Shown in pieces: positions 1 through 8,328 of a stretch of 64,000 nucleotides of DNA. The translations under genes and the position numbers were made by a program. The notes below the pieces were generated by a model. The model did not search any database and was not told where the DNA came from. It saw only the letters and a list, made by a program, of their open reading frames with translations. The stretch is from contig NZ_FNHV01000013.1 in the NCBI RefSeq assembly GCF_900103585.1, forward strand, positions 124,001 to 188,000. Direction: 5' to 3'. This stretch comes from Streptomyces sp. cf386. Its GTDB lineage: Bacteria; Actinomycetota; Actinomycetes; Streptomycetales; Streptomycetaceae. Every line of letters starts with the position of its first letter. Position 1 is the stretch's first letter.

Positions 1-109
1 TGTGCAGGTCGGTCTCGGGCCGGCCGATCTCCAACCGGTCGATGTCGTTGAGCAGGTCGGTGACGGCGGCCGCGTCGGTGAGGCCGGCGGGGCGAAGGAC
101 GTAGGTCAT
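1..109 (-). CDS. GNAT-like acetyltransferase, N-terminal fragment
   Basis: Only the first 36 codons lie in the window; the gene runs off the left edge. The ATG at 109 gives MTYVLRPAGLTDAAAVTDLL, the beta1-alpha1 pattern (R-x-A-x-x-x-D-A-x-x-V/I) typical of GNAT N-acetyltransferases. The substrate cannot be told. It is transcribed divergently from the DUF817 gene, with about 110 bp between the two starts. The GNAT call rests on the N-terminal pattern alone because the acetyl-CoA-binding motif lies outside the window. Confidence 0.6.
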   Translation of the reverse strand, partial: MTYVLRPAGLTDAAAVTDLLNDIDRLEIGRPETDLH

Positions 110-221
110 GGGCTCAGGGTCCGGGGGAGGGGAGGACGCCTGCAACGGGTTTTCGACGGTCGCCGTACTCGTTGGGGTACTGACGAACCGCGCAGGCCAC
201 AGGGCCGTCCTTCAAGGCATC

Positions 222-1031
222 ATGCTCACCACCATCAACACCGGCCCCCTGGCCTCCTCGGTTCGTCACCTGCTCGACTTCGCCTGGACGCAGACCCGGT
301 CCTGCGCCTTCGCCATCGCCCTGCTCTCCGGCGTGGCCGCGTCCACCCTGCTGCCCGGCCTCCCCGTGGCCCGCTACGACCTGCTCGTCGCCTACGGCGT
401 GCTGCTCAGCCTGCTGTTCTGGCTGCGCGGCTGGGAGAACGGCCGGGACATCGCCGTGATCGCCCTCTGCCATGTCATCGGCCTGGCCTTCGAGCTGGTG
501 AAGGTGTCCCTCGGTTCGTGGAGCTACCCGGAACCCGCCGTGCTGAAGTTCGCGGGCGTCCCGCTGTACGGAGGGTTCCTCTACGCGGCCGTCGGCAGCT
601 ACGTCTGCCGTGCCTGGCGCCTGTTCGACCTGGAGCTGGTCCGCTACCGGCCGCGTACGACGGCGGTCGTGGCCGCGGCGATCTACGTCAACTTCTTCAG
701 CCACCACTGGCTGCCCGACATGCGCTGGCTCCTGGCCGGCCTGCTCCTGGCCGTCACCGCGGGCACCTCGGTGCGCTACACGGTCCGCGGGGTCCGCCGC
801 CGGATGCCGCTGGCGCTGTCGTTCGTCCTGATCGGCTTCTTCCTCTGGGTCGCGGAGAACCTCGCCACCTACCTGGGCGCCTGGCGCTACCCCTACCAGC
901 TGCACGGCTGGGAGCCCGTGGGAGTGGAGAAGTTCGGCGCCTGGTCCCTGCTGATCAGCGTCACCTTCGTCCTGGCAGCGGTGACCCGTCAGCGCCGCCA
1001 CCCTGACGCCGACCGGCCGGGGGCACCGTAG
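222..1031 (+). CDS. DUF817 family integral membrane protein
   Basis: A 269-residue protein with about seven or eight hydrophobic segments, such as the stretch around LLVAYGVLLSLLFWL and the C-terminal SLLISVTFVLAAVT. Conserved polar or aromatic patches between helices (GSWSYPEP, NFFSHHWLPD, YLGAWRYPYQ) match the DUF817 family, whose function is unknown. The ATG at 222 is preferred over an in-frame ATG at 108 because it follows AAGG and removes a low-complexity, non-hydrophobic extension. Its stop codon lies in the loop of a strong hairpin shared with the convergent downstream gene. Confidence 0.75.
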   Translation: MLTTINTGPLASSVRHLLDFAWTQTRSCAFAIALLSGVAASTLLPGLPVARYDLLVAYGVLLSLLFWLRGWENGRDIAVIALCHVIGLAFELVKVSLGSWSYPEPAVLKFAGVPLYGGFLYAAVGSYVCRAWRLFDLELVRYRPRTTAVVAAAIYVNFFSHHWLPDMRWLLAGLLLAVTAGTSVRYTVRGVRRRMPLALSFVLIGFFLWVAENLATYLGAWRYPYQLHGWEPVGVEKFGAWSLLISVTFVLAAVTRQRRHPDADRPGAP

Positions 1032-1046
1032 GCACCCCCGGCCGGT
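1012..1046. terminator. bidirectional hairpin terminator
   Basis: A perfect 12-bp stem (1012-1023 with 1035-1046, ACCGGCCGGGGG and its complement) encloses an 11-nt loop. It lies between the convergent DUF817 gene, whose TAG is inside the loop, and the ABM gene, which ends at 1052. There is no T-tract, as is common for terminators in Streptomyces. Confidence 0.8.
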
Positions 1047-1051
1047 AACCG

Positions 1052-1381
1052 CTACTTGCTCGTCGGCGCCGCCTGCTGCACGACCTCGAAGGACCACAGC
1101 GTGGACCCGCTGGCCGCCGGCTTGGGGCGTTCGGCGTTCTCCGCGCCGCCGCCCTGGTGGGCCGCCTTCATCGGTCCCTCCATCCAGGCCTGGAAGGACT
1201 CCTCGTCACGCCAGCGCGTGTAGACGAGGTACTGGTCGGTGCCGTCGACCGGCCGCAGGAGTTCGAACCACTCGAACCCGTCGGAGCTCTCCACGGCGTG
1301 CGCACGCGAGGCGAACCGCTTCTCGAGCGTCTCGCGCTGCTCGGCGGGGACGGTCAGTACGTTGATCTTGACTACGCTCAT
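1052..1381 (-). CDS. antibiotic biosynthesis monooxygenase (ABM) fold protein
   Basis: A 109-residue soluble protein of the dimeric ferredoxin-like ABM superfamily. It begins MSVVKINVLTVPAEQRETLE, followed by FEWFELLRPVDGTDQYLVYT and WRDEESFQAWM, the usual ABM strand-helix-strand layout. Small proteins of this fold include cofactor-free quinone-forming monooxygenases and heme-degrading (IsdG-like) enzymes; the sequence alone does not separate these. The ATG at 1381 follows GATGAGG. Longer in-frame starts (to 1435) add a non-conserved extension. It lies on the same strand as the S1 protease, but a hairpin separates them. Confidence 0.75.
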   Translation of the reverse strand: MSVVKINVLTVPAEQRETLEKRFASRAHAVESSDGFEWFELLRPVDGTDQYLVYTRWRDEESFQAWMEGPMKAAHQGGGAENAERPKPAASGSTLWSFEVVQQAAPTSK

Positions 1382-1458
1382 GGTCCTCATCCTGCCGCAC
1401 GCCTTCGGGCAGCCGGACAGCGACTCGGCCCGCACGGGTCCGATGCCGCGCCGCGAGT

Positions 1459-1482
1459 GGCGCCCCCGTCGCCGGGGGCGCC
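1459..1482 (-). terminator. hairpin terminator of the S1 protease gene
   Basis: A perfect 10-bp GC stem (1459-1468 with 1473-1482) with a 4-nt loop, starting 7 nt beyond the protease stop codon. It separates the protease from the ABM gene. Confidence 0.75.
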
Positions 1483-1488
1483 GCCCGA

Positions 1489-2715
1489 TCAGGCCGTGTG
1501 CAGGGTCAGCCCGTAGCGGTTGAGGATCTCGTTGATCGGCTGGAACCAGGTCTCCCCGCCGCCGGAGCAGTTGCCCCAGCCGCCCGAGGTGACCCCCTGT
1601 GCCTGGTCACCGCTGATGAAGGAGCCGCCGGAGTCGCCGGGTTCGGCGCAGACGCTGGTCTTGGTCATCTGGTGCACCGCGCCCTGGCTGTAGTTGACCG
1701 TCTCGTTCTTGGCCAGCACCCTTCCGCAGTGCCAGTGCGTAGTGGAGCCGGAGCGGCATATGGAGCTGCCGACGGGCGCCTCGCCCGAGCCGCGCACGAG
1801 CTGGTCCGGGACCGTGCCCCAGCCGAGGACCACCGGCACGGTCCACCAGCCGCTGCCGACACTCACCCAGGCGTAGTCGTCGCCCGGGAACGAGGAGCCC
1901 TGGAACGAACCGACGTAGCTGCCGTCCCAGCCCCTGACCCCGGCGCCCGCCTGGCCGCAGTGGCCCGCCGTGACGAACCCGCCGTGCACGGAGAAGCCTA
2001 TGGAACAGCGGACGTTGCCCGTGTAGTACGGGTCGCCGCCGACCGTTCCGGCAGCGAAGGTGCGCGGAGCCGCGGCGACCGTCTCGACGGTGACCGGCCC
2101 GGCTGCCAGGGCGCGGGAGACGAACCGCCGGACATCGTTGTCGGCCTGCCGGTCGCGTACGACGTTCACGACGACCGTGTTGGCCATCGGATCGACATGC
2201 CAGCTGCTGACGCCCGAAGGCGCCGAGATGCGGTCGATACGGGCCTTGGCCGCGTCGAGTTCGCGCGCGCTGTGCGCGACGGTGCGCACCGTCGCTCCGG
2301 TGGCCCGGACCTTCCGCACGGTCGCGGGCGGGGCGTCCGAGGTGACGGCCACGGTCAGCCGCTCGCTCTCCGGGTCGAACCAGGCGCCGCCGTAGGCGGA
2401 CCCGGCGGCCTTTCGTGCCTTCGGGGTGCGGTCCATGGCGGTGCGTTCCGCGGCGAGTCGCGCCTCGGCCTGCCGCTTCGACAGGCCGAGGTCGCGCTGC
2501 ATCGCCTTCAGCAGTCCGGCGGAGGCGGGTTCGGTGTCGGCCGCCGAGACGGAGTCGTTCGTCGAGGCGGAGTCGTTGGCCGAGGCGGCTCCGGTGCCGC
2601 TCGCGGTCCAGCCTCCGAACATGAGGAGTACGGCCAGTCCTGCGTGCGTGAGTCTGATGCGTCTCAAAGGAGTTGCCCTTCGTCGTTCCAGCAAGGTGGG
2701 GTGGAACAACCGCAA
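1489..2715 (-). CDS. secreted S1 family serine protease with propeptide (streptogrisin/alpha-lytic type)
   Basis: A 408-residue preproprotein. Residues 1-45 form a basic start plus a hydrophobic core (signal peptide). Residues about 55-215 resemble the prodomain that acts as folding chaperone for streptogrisins and alpha-lytic protease. The mature chymotrypsin-fold domain probably begins near residue 222. The catalytic triad is visible: His252 in FVTAGHCG, Asp280 in GDDYAWV and Ser362 in EPGDSGGSF. Cysteine pairs around CSIG/GHC, SIC/HWHC and VCAEPG/NCSG fit the three usual disulfides. The protein is exported and self-processed. Specificity was not inferred. No C-terminal chitin-binding domain follows the protease domain, so it is the simple form. 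Confidence 0.92.
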   Translation of the reverse strand: MRLFHPTLLERRRATPLRRIRLTHAGLAVLLMFGGWTASGTGAASANDSASTNDSVSAADTEPASAGLLKAMQRDLGLSKRQAEARLAAERTAMDRTPKARKAAGSAYGGAWFDPESERLTVAVTSDAPPATVRKVRATGATVRTVAHSARELDAAKARIDRISAPSGVSSWHVDPMANTVVVNVVRDRQADNDVRRFVSRALAAGPVTVETVAAAPRTFAAGTVGGDPYYTGNVRCSIGFSVHGGFVTAGHCGQAGAGVRGWDGSYVGSFQGSSFPGDDYAWVSVGSGWWTVPVVLGWGTVPDQLVRGSGEAPVGSSICRSGSTTHWHCGRVLAKNETVNYSQGAVHQMTKTSVCAEPGDSGGSFISGDQAQGVTSGGWGNCSGGGETWFQPINEILNRYGLTLHTA

Positions 2716-2828
2716 GCTGAGAGCGCTCTCATTCAGGGTCGGGCAGAGCCTAGCGATGGCGGCGTGTCAGGTCCATACCAATGCAGGCCGGAATTCCGAT
2801 ATGGCCGCCCGCTGTGACCGCCCACGCC

Positions 2829-3779
2829 TCAGTCGAGGTTGCCGGTCCGGGCGTCCCGCCACAGTTCGACTCCGCCGTCGGTGGCGTACTTGTCGATCTC
2901 GGCCAGCTCCTCGTCGCCGAAGTCGAGGTTCTCCAACGCGGCGACGCTCTGCTCGAGTTGCCCGGTCCGGGAGGCGCCGATCACCAGCGAGGTCACACGC
3001 CGGTCGCGCAGGGCCCAGGCGGGCGCCATCTGGGCGAGGGTCTGGCCGCGCCGGGCCGCGATGTCGTTGAGCGCGCGCAGCCTGCGCAGCATGTCGTCCG
3101 ACAGCCACGCCTCGTCGAACGACTTGCCCTGCGTGGCCCGCGAGTCCGCGGGGACGCCGTCGAGGTAGCGCCCGGTCGGCAGCCCCTGCGCGAGTGCCGT
3201 GAAGCCGATGACCCCGAAGCCCTCCTGCTCGGCGGTGTCGAGCAGTCCCTCGTTCTCGATCCAGCGGTTGAGCATGCTGTACGACGGCTGGTGGATGAGC
3301 AGGGGCGTGCCCGGCTCGCGGAGGATCGCGGCCGCCTGCCGGGTGCGCTCCGTGTCGTAGGAGGAGATGCCGACGTTCAGGGCCTTGCCCCGGCGGACGG
3401 CCGTGTCGAGCGCGCCCATCGTCTCCTCCAGCAGGGTGCCGGCGTCGAGCCGGTGGGAGTAGAAGATGTCCACGTACTCCAGCCCGGTCCGCCGCAGCGA
3501 CTGGTCGAGCGAGGCGAGCACGTACTTGCGGGAACCGCCGCCCTGGCCGTACGGGCCGGGCCACATGTCCCAGCCGGCCTTGGTGGAGACCACCAGTTCG
3601 TCCCGGTACGGCGCGAGGTCCTGCTTCATCAGGCGGCCGAAATTGATCTCCGCGGAGCCGTAGGGCGGACCGTAGTTGTTGGCGAGGTCGTGGTGGGTGA
3701 TGCCCAGGTCGAAGGCGCGCAGAGCGATCTCGCGCTGGCTCTCGAAGGGGCGGTCGTCACCCTCTGAGGCCCAGCGCAT
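2829..3779 (-). CDS. aldo/keto reductase, N-terminally shortened (L-glyceraldehyde-3-phosphate reductase-like)
   Basis: A 316-residue NADPH-dependent aldo/keto reductase of the YghZ/Mgr-like branch. The AKR tetrad is present: Asp31, Tyr36 (in DLANNYG), Lys67 (in STKAGW) and His109 (in FYSHR). The late IGASRTGQLEQ segment is the usual NADPH phosphate-binding element. Family members normally carry about 30 more residues before GDDRPFESQREI, containing the beta hairpin and the first barrel strand. Here those residues are replaced by MRWASE. A ribosome-binding sequence (AAGGGA, 4 nt spacing) precedes the ATG at 3779, so it may still be translated. It could be a functional short variant, or a gene that lost its 5' end. 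Confidence 0.8.
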   Translation of the reverse strand: MRWASEGDDRPFESQREIALRAFDLGITHHDLANNYGPPYGSAEINFGRLMKQDLAPYRDELVVSTKAGWDMWPGPYGQGGGSRKYVLASLDQSLRRTGLEYVDIFYSHRLDAGTLLEETMGALDTAVRRGKALNVGISSYDTERTRQAAAILREPGTPLLIHQPSYSMLNRWIENEGLLDTAEQEGFGVIGFTALAQGLPTGRYLDGVPADSRATQGKSFDEAWLSDDMLRRLRALNDIAARRGQTLAQMAPAWALRDRRVTSLVIGASRTGQLEQSVAALENLDFGDEELAEIDKYATDGGVELWRDARTGNLD

Positions 3780-3837
3780 CGTTCCCTTCCGTGCGACCGC
3801 GCCGTGGCAGGGAAGCAGGGGCCGGCGAGCCCATGTT

Positions 3838-3864
3838 TCTTTAAATTAGTAATTAATATTGACA
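3838..3864. promoter_or_regulatory. AT-rich divergent control region with TTGACA box
   Basis: This AT-rich island stands out in GC-rich DNA. An imperfect palindrome at 3845-3860 (ATTAGTAATTAATATT, 6 of 8 half-site matches) abuts TTGACA at 3859-3864. TTGACA would serve as a -35 box for the GH27 operon, with a weak -10 (CACAGT) at 3882-3887. The other strand could drive the aldo/keto reductase. An overlapping repressor operator is inferred. Confidence 0.5.
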
Positions 3865-3963
3865 GGATTCCGGCCGCGCGCCACAGTCGTCGCCGTGACC
3901 GACGGCCCCGCCCCGAGCGGCCCGCGTCATCTCCTGATGCTTCCCAACCTCCGGGAGAGGCAC

Positions 3964-6084
3964 GTGACTTCACTCGTCCTAGCCACCGCGATCTCCGTGG
4001 TCCTGACCGCGTCCACCGCCCCTGCCGCCACCGCGGACACCACCGTGGACCAGGGCGCGCCCGCCTACTACGACAGCGGTCTCGCGCCGACGCCGTACAT
4101 GGGCTGGAACACCTACTACGGGCTCGGCGCGCCCACCGAGAAGGAGGTCCGCGCGGTCGCCGACAAGCTCGTGAGCAGTGGTCTGCGCGACAGCGGATAC
4201 GACATCGTGTGGCTGGACGGCGGCTGGCAGGCCGACAACCCCCGTGACGCGCAAGGGCGGCTGACGGCCCACCCCGACCGCTTCCCGTCCGGCATCCCGG
4301 CCCTGGTCTCCTACCTCCACCGACGCGGACTGAAGGCAGGCATCTACACGGACGCCGGCACCTACGACGGCGGCAAGACCTGTGGGCTCGGCAGCCGCGG
4401 CCACTACGACCAGGACGCACGGCAGTTCGCCGACTGGAAGGTCGACGCGATCAAGGTCGACTTCCTGTGCGGCATCGGCGCGAAGCTCGATCCGGGGCCC
4501 GCGTTCAAGGAGTTCAGCGACGCCGTCGCCAAGTCCGGACGCAGGATGCTGCTCAATCTGTGCAACCCGCTCACCGACGACTGGGGCCTGCCGCACACGC
4601 CGGAGCAGGACGCGCACAACACCTACGCCTACGCCCCGACGATCGCGGACTCCTGGCGCACCGGCACGGACATCGCCTGGGGCACCCCGAGCCCCGGCCA
4701 GTGGCCCAACGTGCTGCGCAACATGGACGCCAACGCCTGGCATCCCGAGGCGCAGGGGCCCGGTCGCTACAACGACCCCGACTACCTCATCCCCATGCGC
4801 CGCATGGCCGACGGGTCGTACGAGCTGACGCAGGAGGAGTCCACCACCCAGTTCGTGATGTGGGCCGAGATGGGCTCCCCGCTGGTCCTCGGCTCCGACC
4901 CGCGCACACTGTCCGAGTCGATGATCAAGACCCTGCGCAACCCCGAGATCATCGGCGTCAACCAGGACCGGCTCGCCGTCCAGGGTGTCCGCGTGGCCAC
5001 GGACTCCGTCGGCGACGTCTACAGCAAGGTCCTCTCGGGGCACGGCCGCCGCGCGGTCGTCCTGCTCAACCGCTCCGACCGACCGGCCCTGCGCACCGTG
5101 AACTTCGCCGACGCGGCGCTGGGCGGGTCGGTCGAGGTGCGCGACCTGCGGGCCCGTGCCGATCGCGGCACGCACACCGGGTCGTACACCGTCGAGGTCC
5201 CCGCCCACGGCACCGCCTTCCTGAAGCTGACCGGCGAGGACGCCCTGCCGGGCACGAGCCTGGGCGAGAAGGCCAGCGCGAGCCCGGCCGTGGTGCGCGA
5301 CGGAGACACGCTCACGACCTTCTACCGCGGACCGCGCGGAAACCTCGTCCAGCACTCGGCGGGCGCGGACGGCAGCGGAACGCCGCGTACGAGGGACCTC
5401 GGAGGTCCGACCGGGGGAGGGATCCTCGGCCAACCGGCCGCCTACGCCTCCGCCGGAGGCCGTATCGACGTGTTCGTGCGCGGCGCCGACTCCCGCATGT
5501 ACCGGCGGGTGTTCGCCGACGGAGGCTGGGGCGGCTGGCAGAGCCTCGGCGGGCAGGTGACCGACGCCCCGTCCGTGGCCTTCACCGACCCCACCCACTG
5601 GACCCTCGTCGCGCGCGGGGCGGACGGGCGGATCGTGCAGCGCGGGCCCTCGTCCGACTGGTCGTCGCTGGGGGCGCCGGGAGACCGGCCGACGTACGGC
5701 AGACCGGCCGCCGCCGTCGACGCCCAGGGTCGCGTTCATGTCGCCGTGCGCACCTCGGCGGACGACGTGTGGACGCGGTCGCGGGACGCCTCGGGGGAGT
5801 GGTCGGGGTGGACCTCGCTCGGCGGGACCGTGAGCGGCAGTCCGACGCTCGTCGCCGTGGGCGACGCCGTGGTGCTGTACGCGCGGGCGGGCGACTACAC
5901 GCTCTGGCAGCAGCGCCACGAAGGCGGCGCCTGGCAGGGCTGGACGAAGCGGCAGGAGTTCCCCAGCGCCGCGTTCGAGGGCGCGCTCGGGGCGGTCGCG
6001 GGGGCTGACGGTGCGGTCGACGCCGTGTTCCGCGGGGTCGACGGGGTCGTCCACCGGACCCAGTTCAAGCAGATCAGCAAGTGA
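3964..6084 (+). CDS. secreted GH27 alpha-galactosidase with C-terminal lectin-like repeats
   Basis: A 706-residue exported enzyme that should release terminal alpha-galactose. The GTG at 3964 is chosen because GGGAGAGG lies just upstream and the protein then starts with a clean signal peptide ending near ATADTT. The GH27 (beta/alpha)8 domain opens with TPYMGWNTYYGLG. The likely nucleophile is Asp166 (AIKVDFLCG) and the acid/base Asp236 (SWRTGTDIAWG). An antiparallel C-terminal domain follows GVNQDRLAVQGV. After about residue 440 come four or five repeats with the W-x-x-W and DVFVRG/HVAVRT/VDAVFRG pattern of PLL/tectonin-like beta-propeller or lectin regions, probably for carbohydrate attachment. 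First gene of the galactoside operon; the next gene begins 21 nt downstream. Confidence 0.9.
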   Translation: MTSLVLATAISVVLTASTAPAATADTTVDQGAPAYYDSGLAPTPYMGWNTYYGLGAPTEKEVRAVADKLVSSGLRDSGYDIVWLDGGWQADNPRDAQGRLTAHPDRFPSGIPALVSYLHRRGLKAGIYTDAGTYDGGKTCGLGSRGHYDQDARQFADWKVDAIKVDFLCGIGAKLDPGPAFKEFSDAVAKSGRRMLLNLCNPLTDDWGLPHTPEQDAHNTYAYAPTIADSWRTGTDIAWGTPSPGQWPNVLRNMDANAWHPEAQGPGRYNDPDYLIPMRRMADGSYELTQEESTTQFVMWAEMGSPLVLGSDPRTLSESMIKTLRNPEIIGVNQDRLAVQGVRVATDSVGDVYSKVLSGHGRRAVVLLNRSDRPALRTVNFADAALGGSVEVRDLRARADRGTHTGSYTVEVPAHGTAFLKLTGEDALPGTSLGEKASASPAVVRDGDTLTTFYRGPRGNLVQHSAGADGSGTPRTRDLGGPTGGGILGQPAAYASAGGRIDVFVRGADSRMYRRVFADGGWGGWQSLGGQVTDAPSVAFTDPTHWTLVARGADGRIVQRGPSSDWSSLGAPGDRPTYGRPAAAVDAQGRVHVAVRTSADDVWTRSRDASGEWSGWTSLGGTVSGSPTLVAVGDAVVLYARAGDYTLWQQRHEGGAWQGWTKRQEFPSAAFEGALGAVAGADGAVDAVFRGVDGVVHRTQFKQISK

Positions 6085-6104
6085 TGACCTGGCGGGAGCC
6101 CTCC

Positions 6105-7391
6105 ATGACGAACCTTCAACCCAGCCGACGGCGCTTCCTCGCCGGACTCGGCGCCGCCGGGACGACAGCGCTGCTCAGCGGCTGCGTCACCTCGACCTCG
6201 TCCTCGAAGTCCTCCTCCGAGGGCGCGGTCACCCTCCAGTCCAACCTGTCCGCACCGCAGGCCAAGGCGGCGATGGAGGACGTCGTCGCCGCCTACGGAA
6301 AGAAGGGCGCCGAAGGCGTCAGCCTCAACACGGTCGCCGCGGAGACCTTCCGCACCCAGCTGCCGACGTACCTGACGTCCGCCAACCCGCCGGACGTCTA
6401 CACCTGGTACCCCGGCTCGGTCGCGGACGCCTACGCCAAGAAGGACCTGCTGCTCGACCTCGACGGGCTGTGGGACGGCCCCGACCTCAAGCGCTACTCC
6501 AAGGCGCTGCACACGCTGTGCACCGCGAGCTCCGGCAAGAAGGTCTTCGTCCCCTCCACCTACTACTGGTGGGGCATGTTCTACCGGAAGTCCCACTTCG
6601 CCAAGTGGGGCGTGAGCGAGCCCAAGAGCTGGGACGACTTCCTCGACCTGTGCGACAAGCTCAAGAGCAAGGGCGTCGCCCCGATCGGGCTGGGCGCCGG
6701 CGGCAACACCGCCTGGGTGGCCTCCGCCTGGTTCGACTACCTCGACATCCGCATCAACGGCGCCCAGTACCACCGCCGACTCCTCGCCGGACAGCACCGG
6801 TTCGACGACCCCGAGGTCCGCAAGGTCTTCGACCGCTGGCAGGAGGTGCTGCCGTACTTCGACCCGAACGGCACCGCGGGCGCCTTCCAGGACGCGACGA
6901 CCGCCCTGCTCAACGGCCGCAGCGGCATGATGCTGATCGGCACCTTCTTCGCCGACGCGGCACCCAAGGACGCCCTCGACGACATCGACTTCTTCCGCTT
7001 CCCGGTCATCGACCCGAAGGTCCCGCTCGCCGAGGAGGCCCCCACCGACGGCTACTTCGCCAGCGCCCGCACCGGACGCCGCGACGGAGTCCTCGACCTT
7101 CTGGGCCACCTCGCCACCGCCGAGGCGCAGGAGACGTACATCAAGGGATCGTCCGGCACCGTCCTGCCCTGCCACCCCGACGCCAAGGACTCCGGCACCC
7201 CGCTGGTGAAGAAGGGCCGTGCACACATCGAGGAGGCGGCCGAGATCACCCAGTTCTTCAACCGCGACTCCAGCGATGCCCTGCAGCCCACCGCGGACAA
7301 CGCACTGACCAAGTTCCTCGCCAGGCCCAAGGAGATCGGGAGCATCCTCACCGACTGGCAGCGCGAGGCCGAGAAGATCTGGAAGGCCTGA
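6105..7391 (+). CDS. ABC transporter sugar-binding lipoprotein (Tat-exported)
   Basis: A 428-residue family 1 extracellular solute-binding protein. The N-terminus has a twin-arginine motif (SRRRFLAG), a hydrophobic stretch and the lipobox LLSGC, so it should be exported folded and lipid-anchored. Patterns such as FRTQLPTYLTSANPPDVYTWYPG and the AWLxS-like WVASAWFDYLD region are usual for oligosaccharide binders. The ATG at 6105 has GGGAG 7 nt upstream. An alternative ATG at 6081 overlaps the previous stop. It is encoded between a secreted and a cytoplasmic alpha-galactosidase, so the likely ligands are alpha-galactosides such as raffinose or melibiose (inferred). Confidence 0.9.
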   Translation: MTNLQPSRRRFLAGLGAAGTTALLSGCVTSTSSSKSSSEGAVTLQSNLSAPQAKAAMEDVVAAYGKKGAEGVSLNTVAAETFRTQLPTYLTSANPPDVYTWYPGSVADAYAKKDLLLDLDGLWDGPDLKRYSKALHTLCTASSGKKVFVPSTYYWWGMFYRKSHFAKWGVSEPKSWDDFLDLCDKLKSKGVAPIGLGAGGNTAWVASAWFDYLDIRINGAQYHRRLLAGQHRFDDPEVRKVFDRWQEVLPYFDPNGTAGAFQDATTALLNGRSGMMLIGTFFADAAPKDALDDIDFFRFPVIDPKVPLAEEAPTDGYFASARTGRRDGVLDLLGHLATAEAQETYIKGSSGTVLPCHPDAKDSGTPLVKKGRAHIEEAAEITQFFNRDSSDALQPTADNALTKFLARPKEIGSILTDWQREAEKIWKA

Positions 7392-7392
7392 C

Positions 7393-8328
7393 ATGGCCGT
7401 CCTGACCGCCCCCCACCGCAAACTCCCGGTCCCGGCGCCGTCCCGTGGCGGCCGGGGCCGGGGCCCTCGGCGCACACCCCCGCTGGTCCTCGCCTTCGTC
7501 CTCGTCCCGCTGCTCGCCGAGGCGGTGTGGGTGTTCTGGCCCGCGCTCCAGGGCTTCTACCTCGCGCTGACCAGCTGGGACGGCGTGTCGGCACCGAGGT
7601 TCGTCGGCCTGGACAACTTCCGGGAGATGGCGGGCGACGACGTCTTCCGCGGCGCGGCAGGCAACACGGCGCTCTGGCTGGTGCTGTTCGGCGGCCTGTC
7701 CGCCCTGCTGGGCCTCGCGGCCGCCCTGCTCCTCCAGCAGGAGCGGCGCGGCGTCGGCTTCTACCGGGCCGCCCTCTTCCTGCCCGTCGTCTTCTCCCTG
7801 GTCGCCACCGCCCTGGTCTGGCAGGCCATCTACCAGCCCGACGGCGTCCTCAACCAACTCCTGGAATCCGTCGGCCTCGGCAGCCTCCGGCACGCCTGGC
7901 TCGCCGACCAGGACACCGCCCTGTACGCGGTCATCGTGCCCGCGCTGTGGCGGCAGATCGGCTACGTGATGGTCCTGTACCTCGCGGGGTTGAAGGGCAT
8001 CGACCCGGCCCTGTACGAGGCCGCCAAGGTCGACGGCGCGAGCGCCTGGCAGCGCTTCCGGCATGTCACCCTGCCCCAACTGCGCAGCGTCAACGCGGTC
8101 GTTCTGTCGGTCATCGTCATCGACTCGCTGCGCTCCTTCGACGTCGTGTGGTCGCTGACCCGCGGCGGCCCCTACCACTCGTCCGAACTGCTGAGCACCT
8201 ACATGTACTCGACCGCCTTCCAGTCCCTGCGGCTCGGCTACGGCTCCGCCCTCGCCGTCGTCATCTTCGTGCTGGCCTTCGGCGTCATCGCCTCCTATCT
8301 CGTCCGCGCGTTCCGGGAGGCCGACTGA
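7393..8328 (+). CDS. sugar ABC transporter permease, MalF/UgpA type
   Basis: A 311-residue inner-membrane permease with six predicted helices. The EAA loop that docks to the ATPase is seen as YEAAKVDGASAWQRFRHVTLPQL. The ATG follows GGAAGG and starts 1 nt after the binding-protein stop. The next permease starts inside its stop codon (ATGA). No ATPase gene is in this operon; in Streptomyces such importers usually share the MsiK ATPase (known for the family, inferred here). Confidence 0.92.
   Translation: MAVLTAPHRKLPVPAPSRGGRGRGPRRTPPLVLAFVLVPLLAEAVWVFWPALQGFYLALTSWDGVSAPRFVGLDNFREMAGDDVFRGAAGNTALWLVLFGGLSALLGLAAALLLQQERRGVGFYRAALFLPVVFSLVATALVWQAIYQPDGVLNQLLESVGLGSLRHAWLADQDTALYAVIVPALWRQIGYVMVLYLAGLKGIDPALYEAAKVDGASAWQRFRHVTLPQLRSVNAVVLSVIVIDSLRSFDVVWSLTRGGPYHSSELLSTYMYSTAFQSLRLGYGSALAVVIFVLAFGVIASYLVRAFREAD

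Noticed and set aside
3979..6054. 691-codon open frame on the minus strand across GH27
   Set aside because: A codon-bias shadow of a clearly real GH27 gene; composition is Val/Gly/Arg-rich without any recognisable domain.
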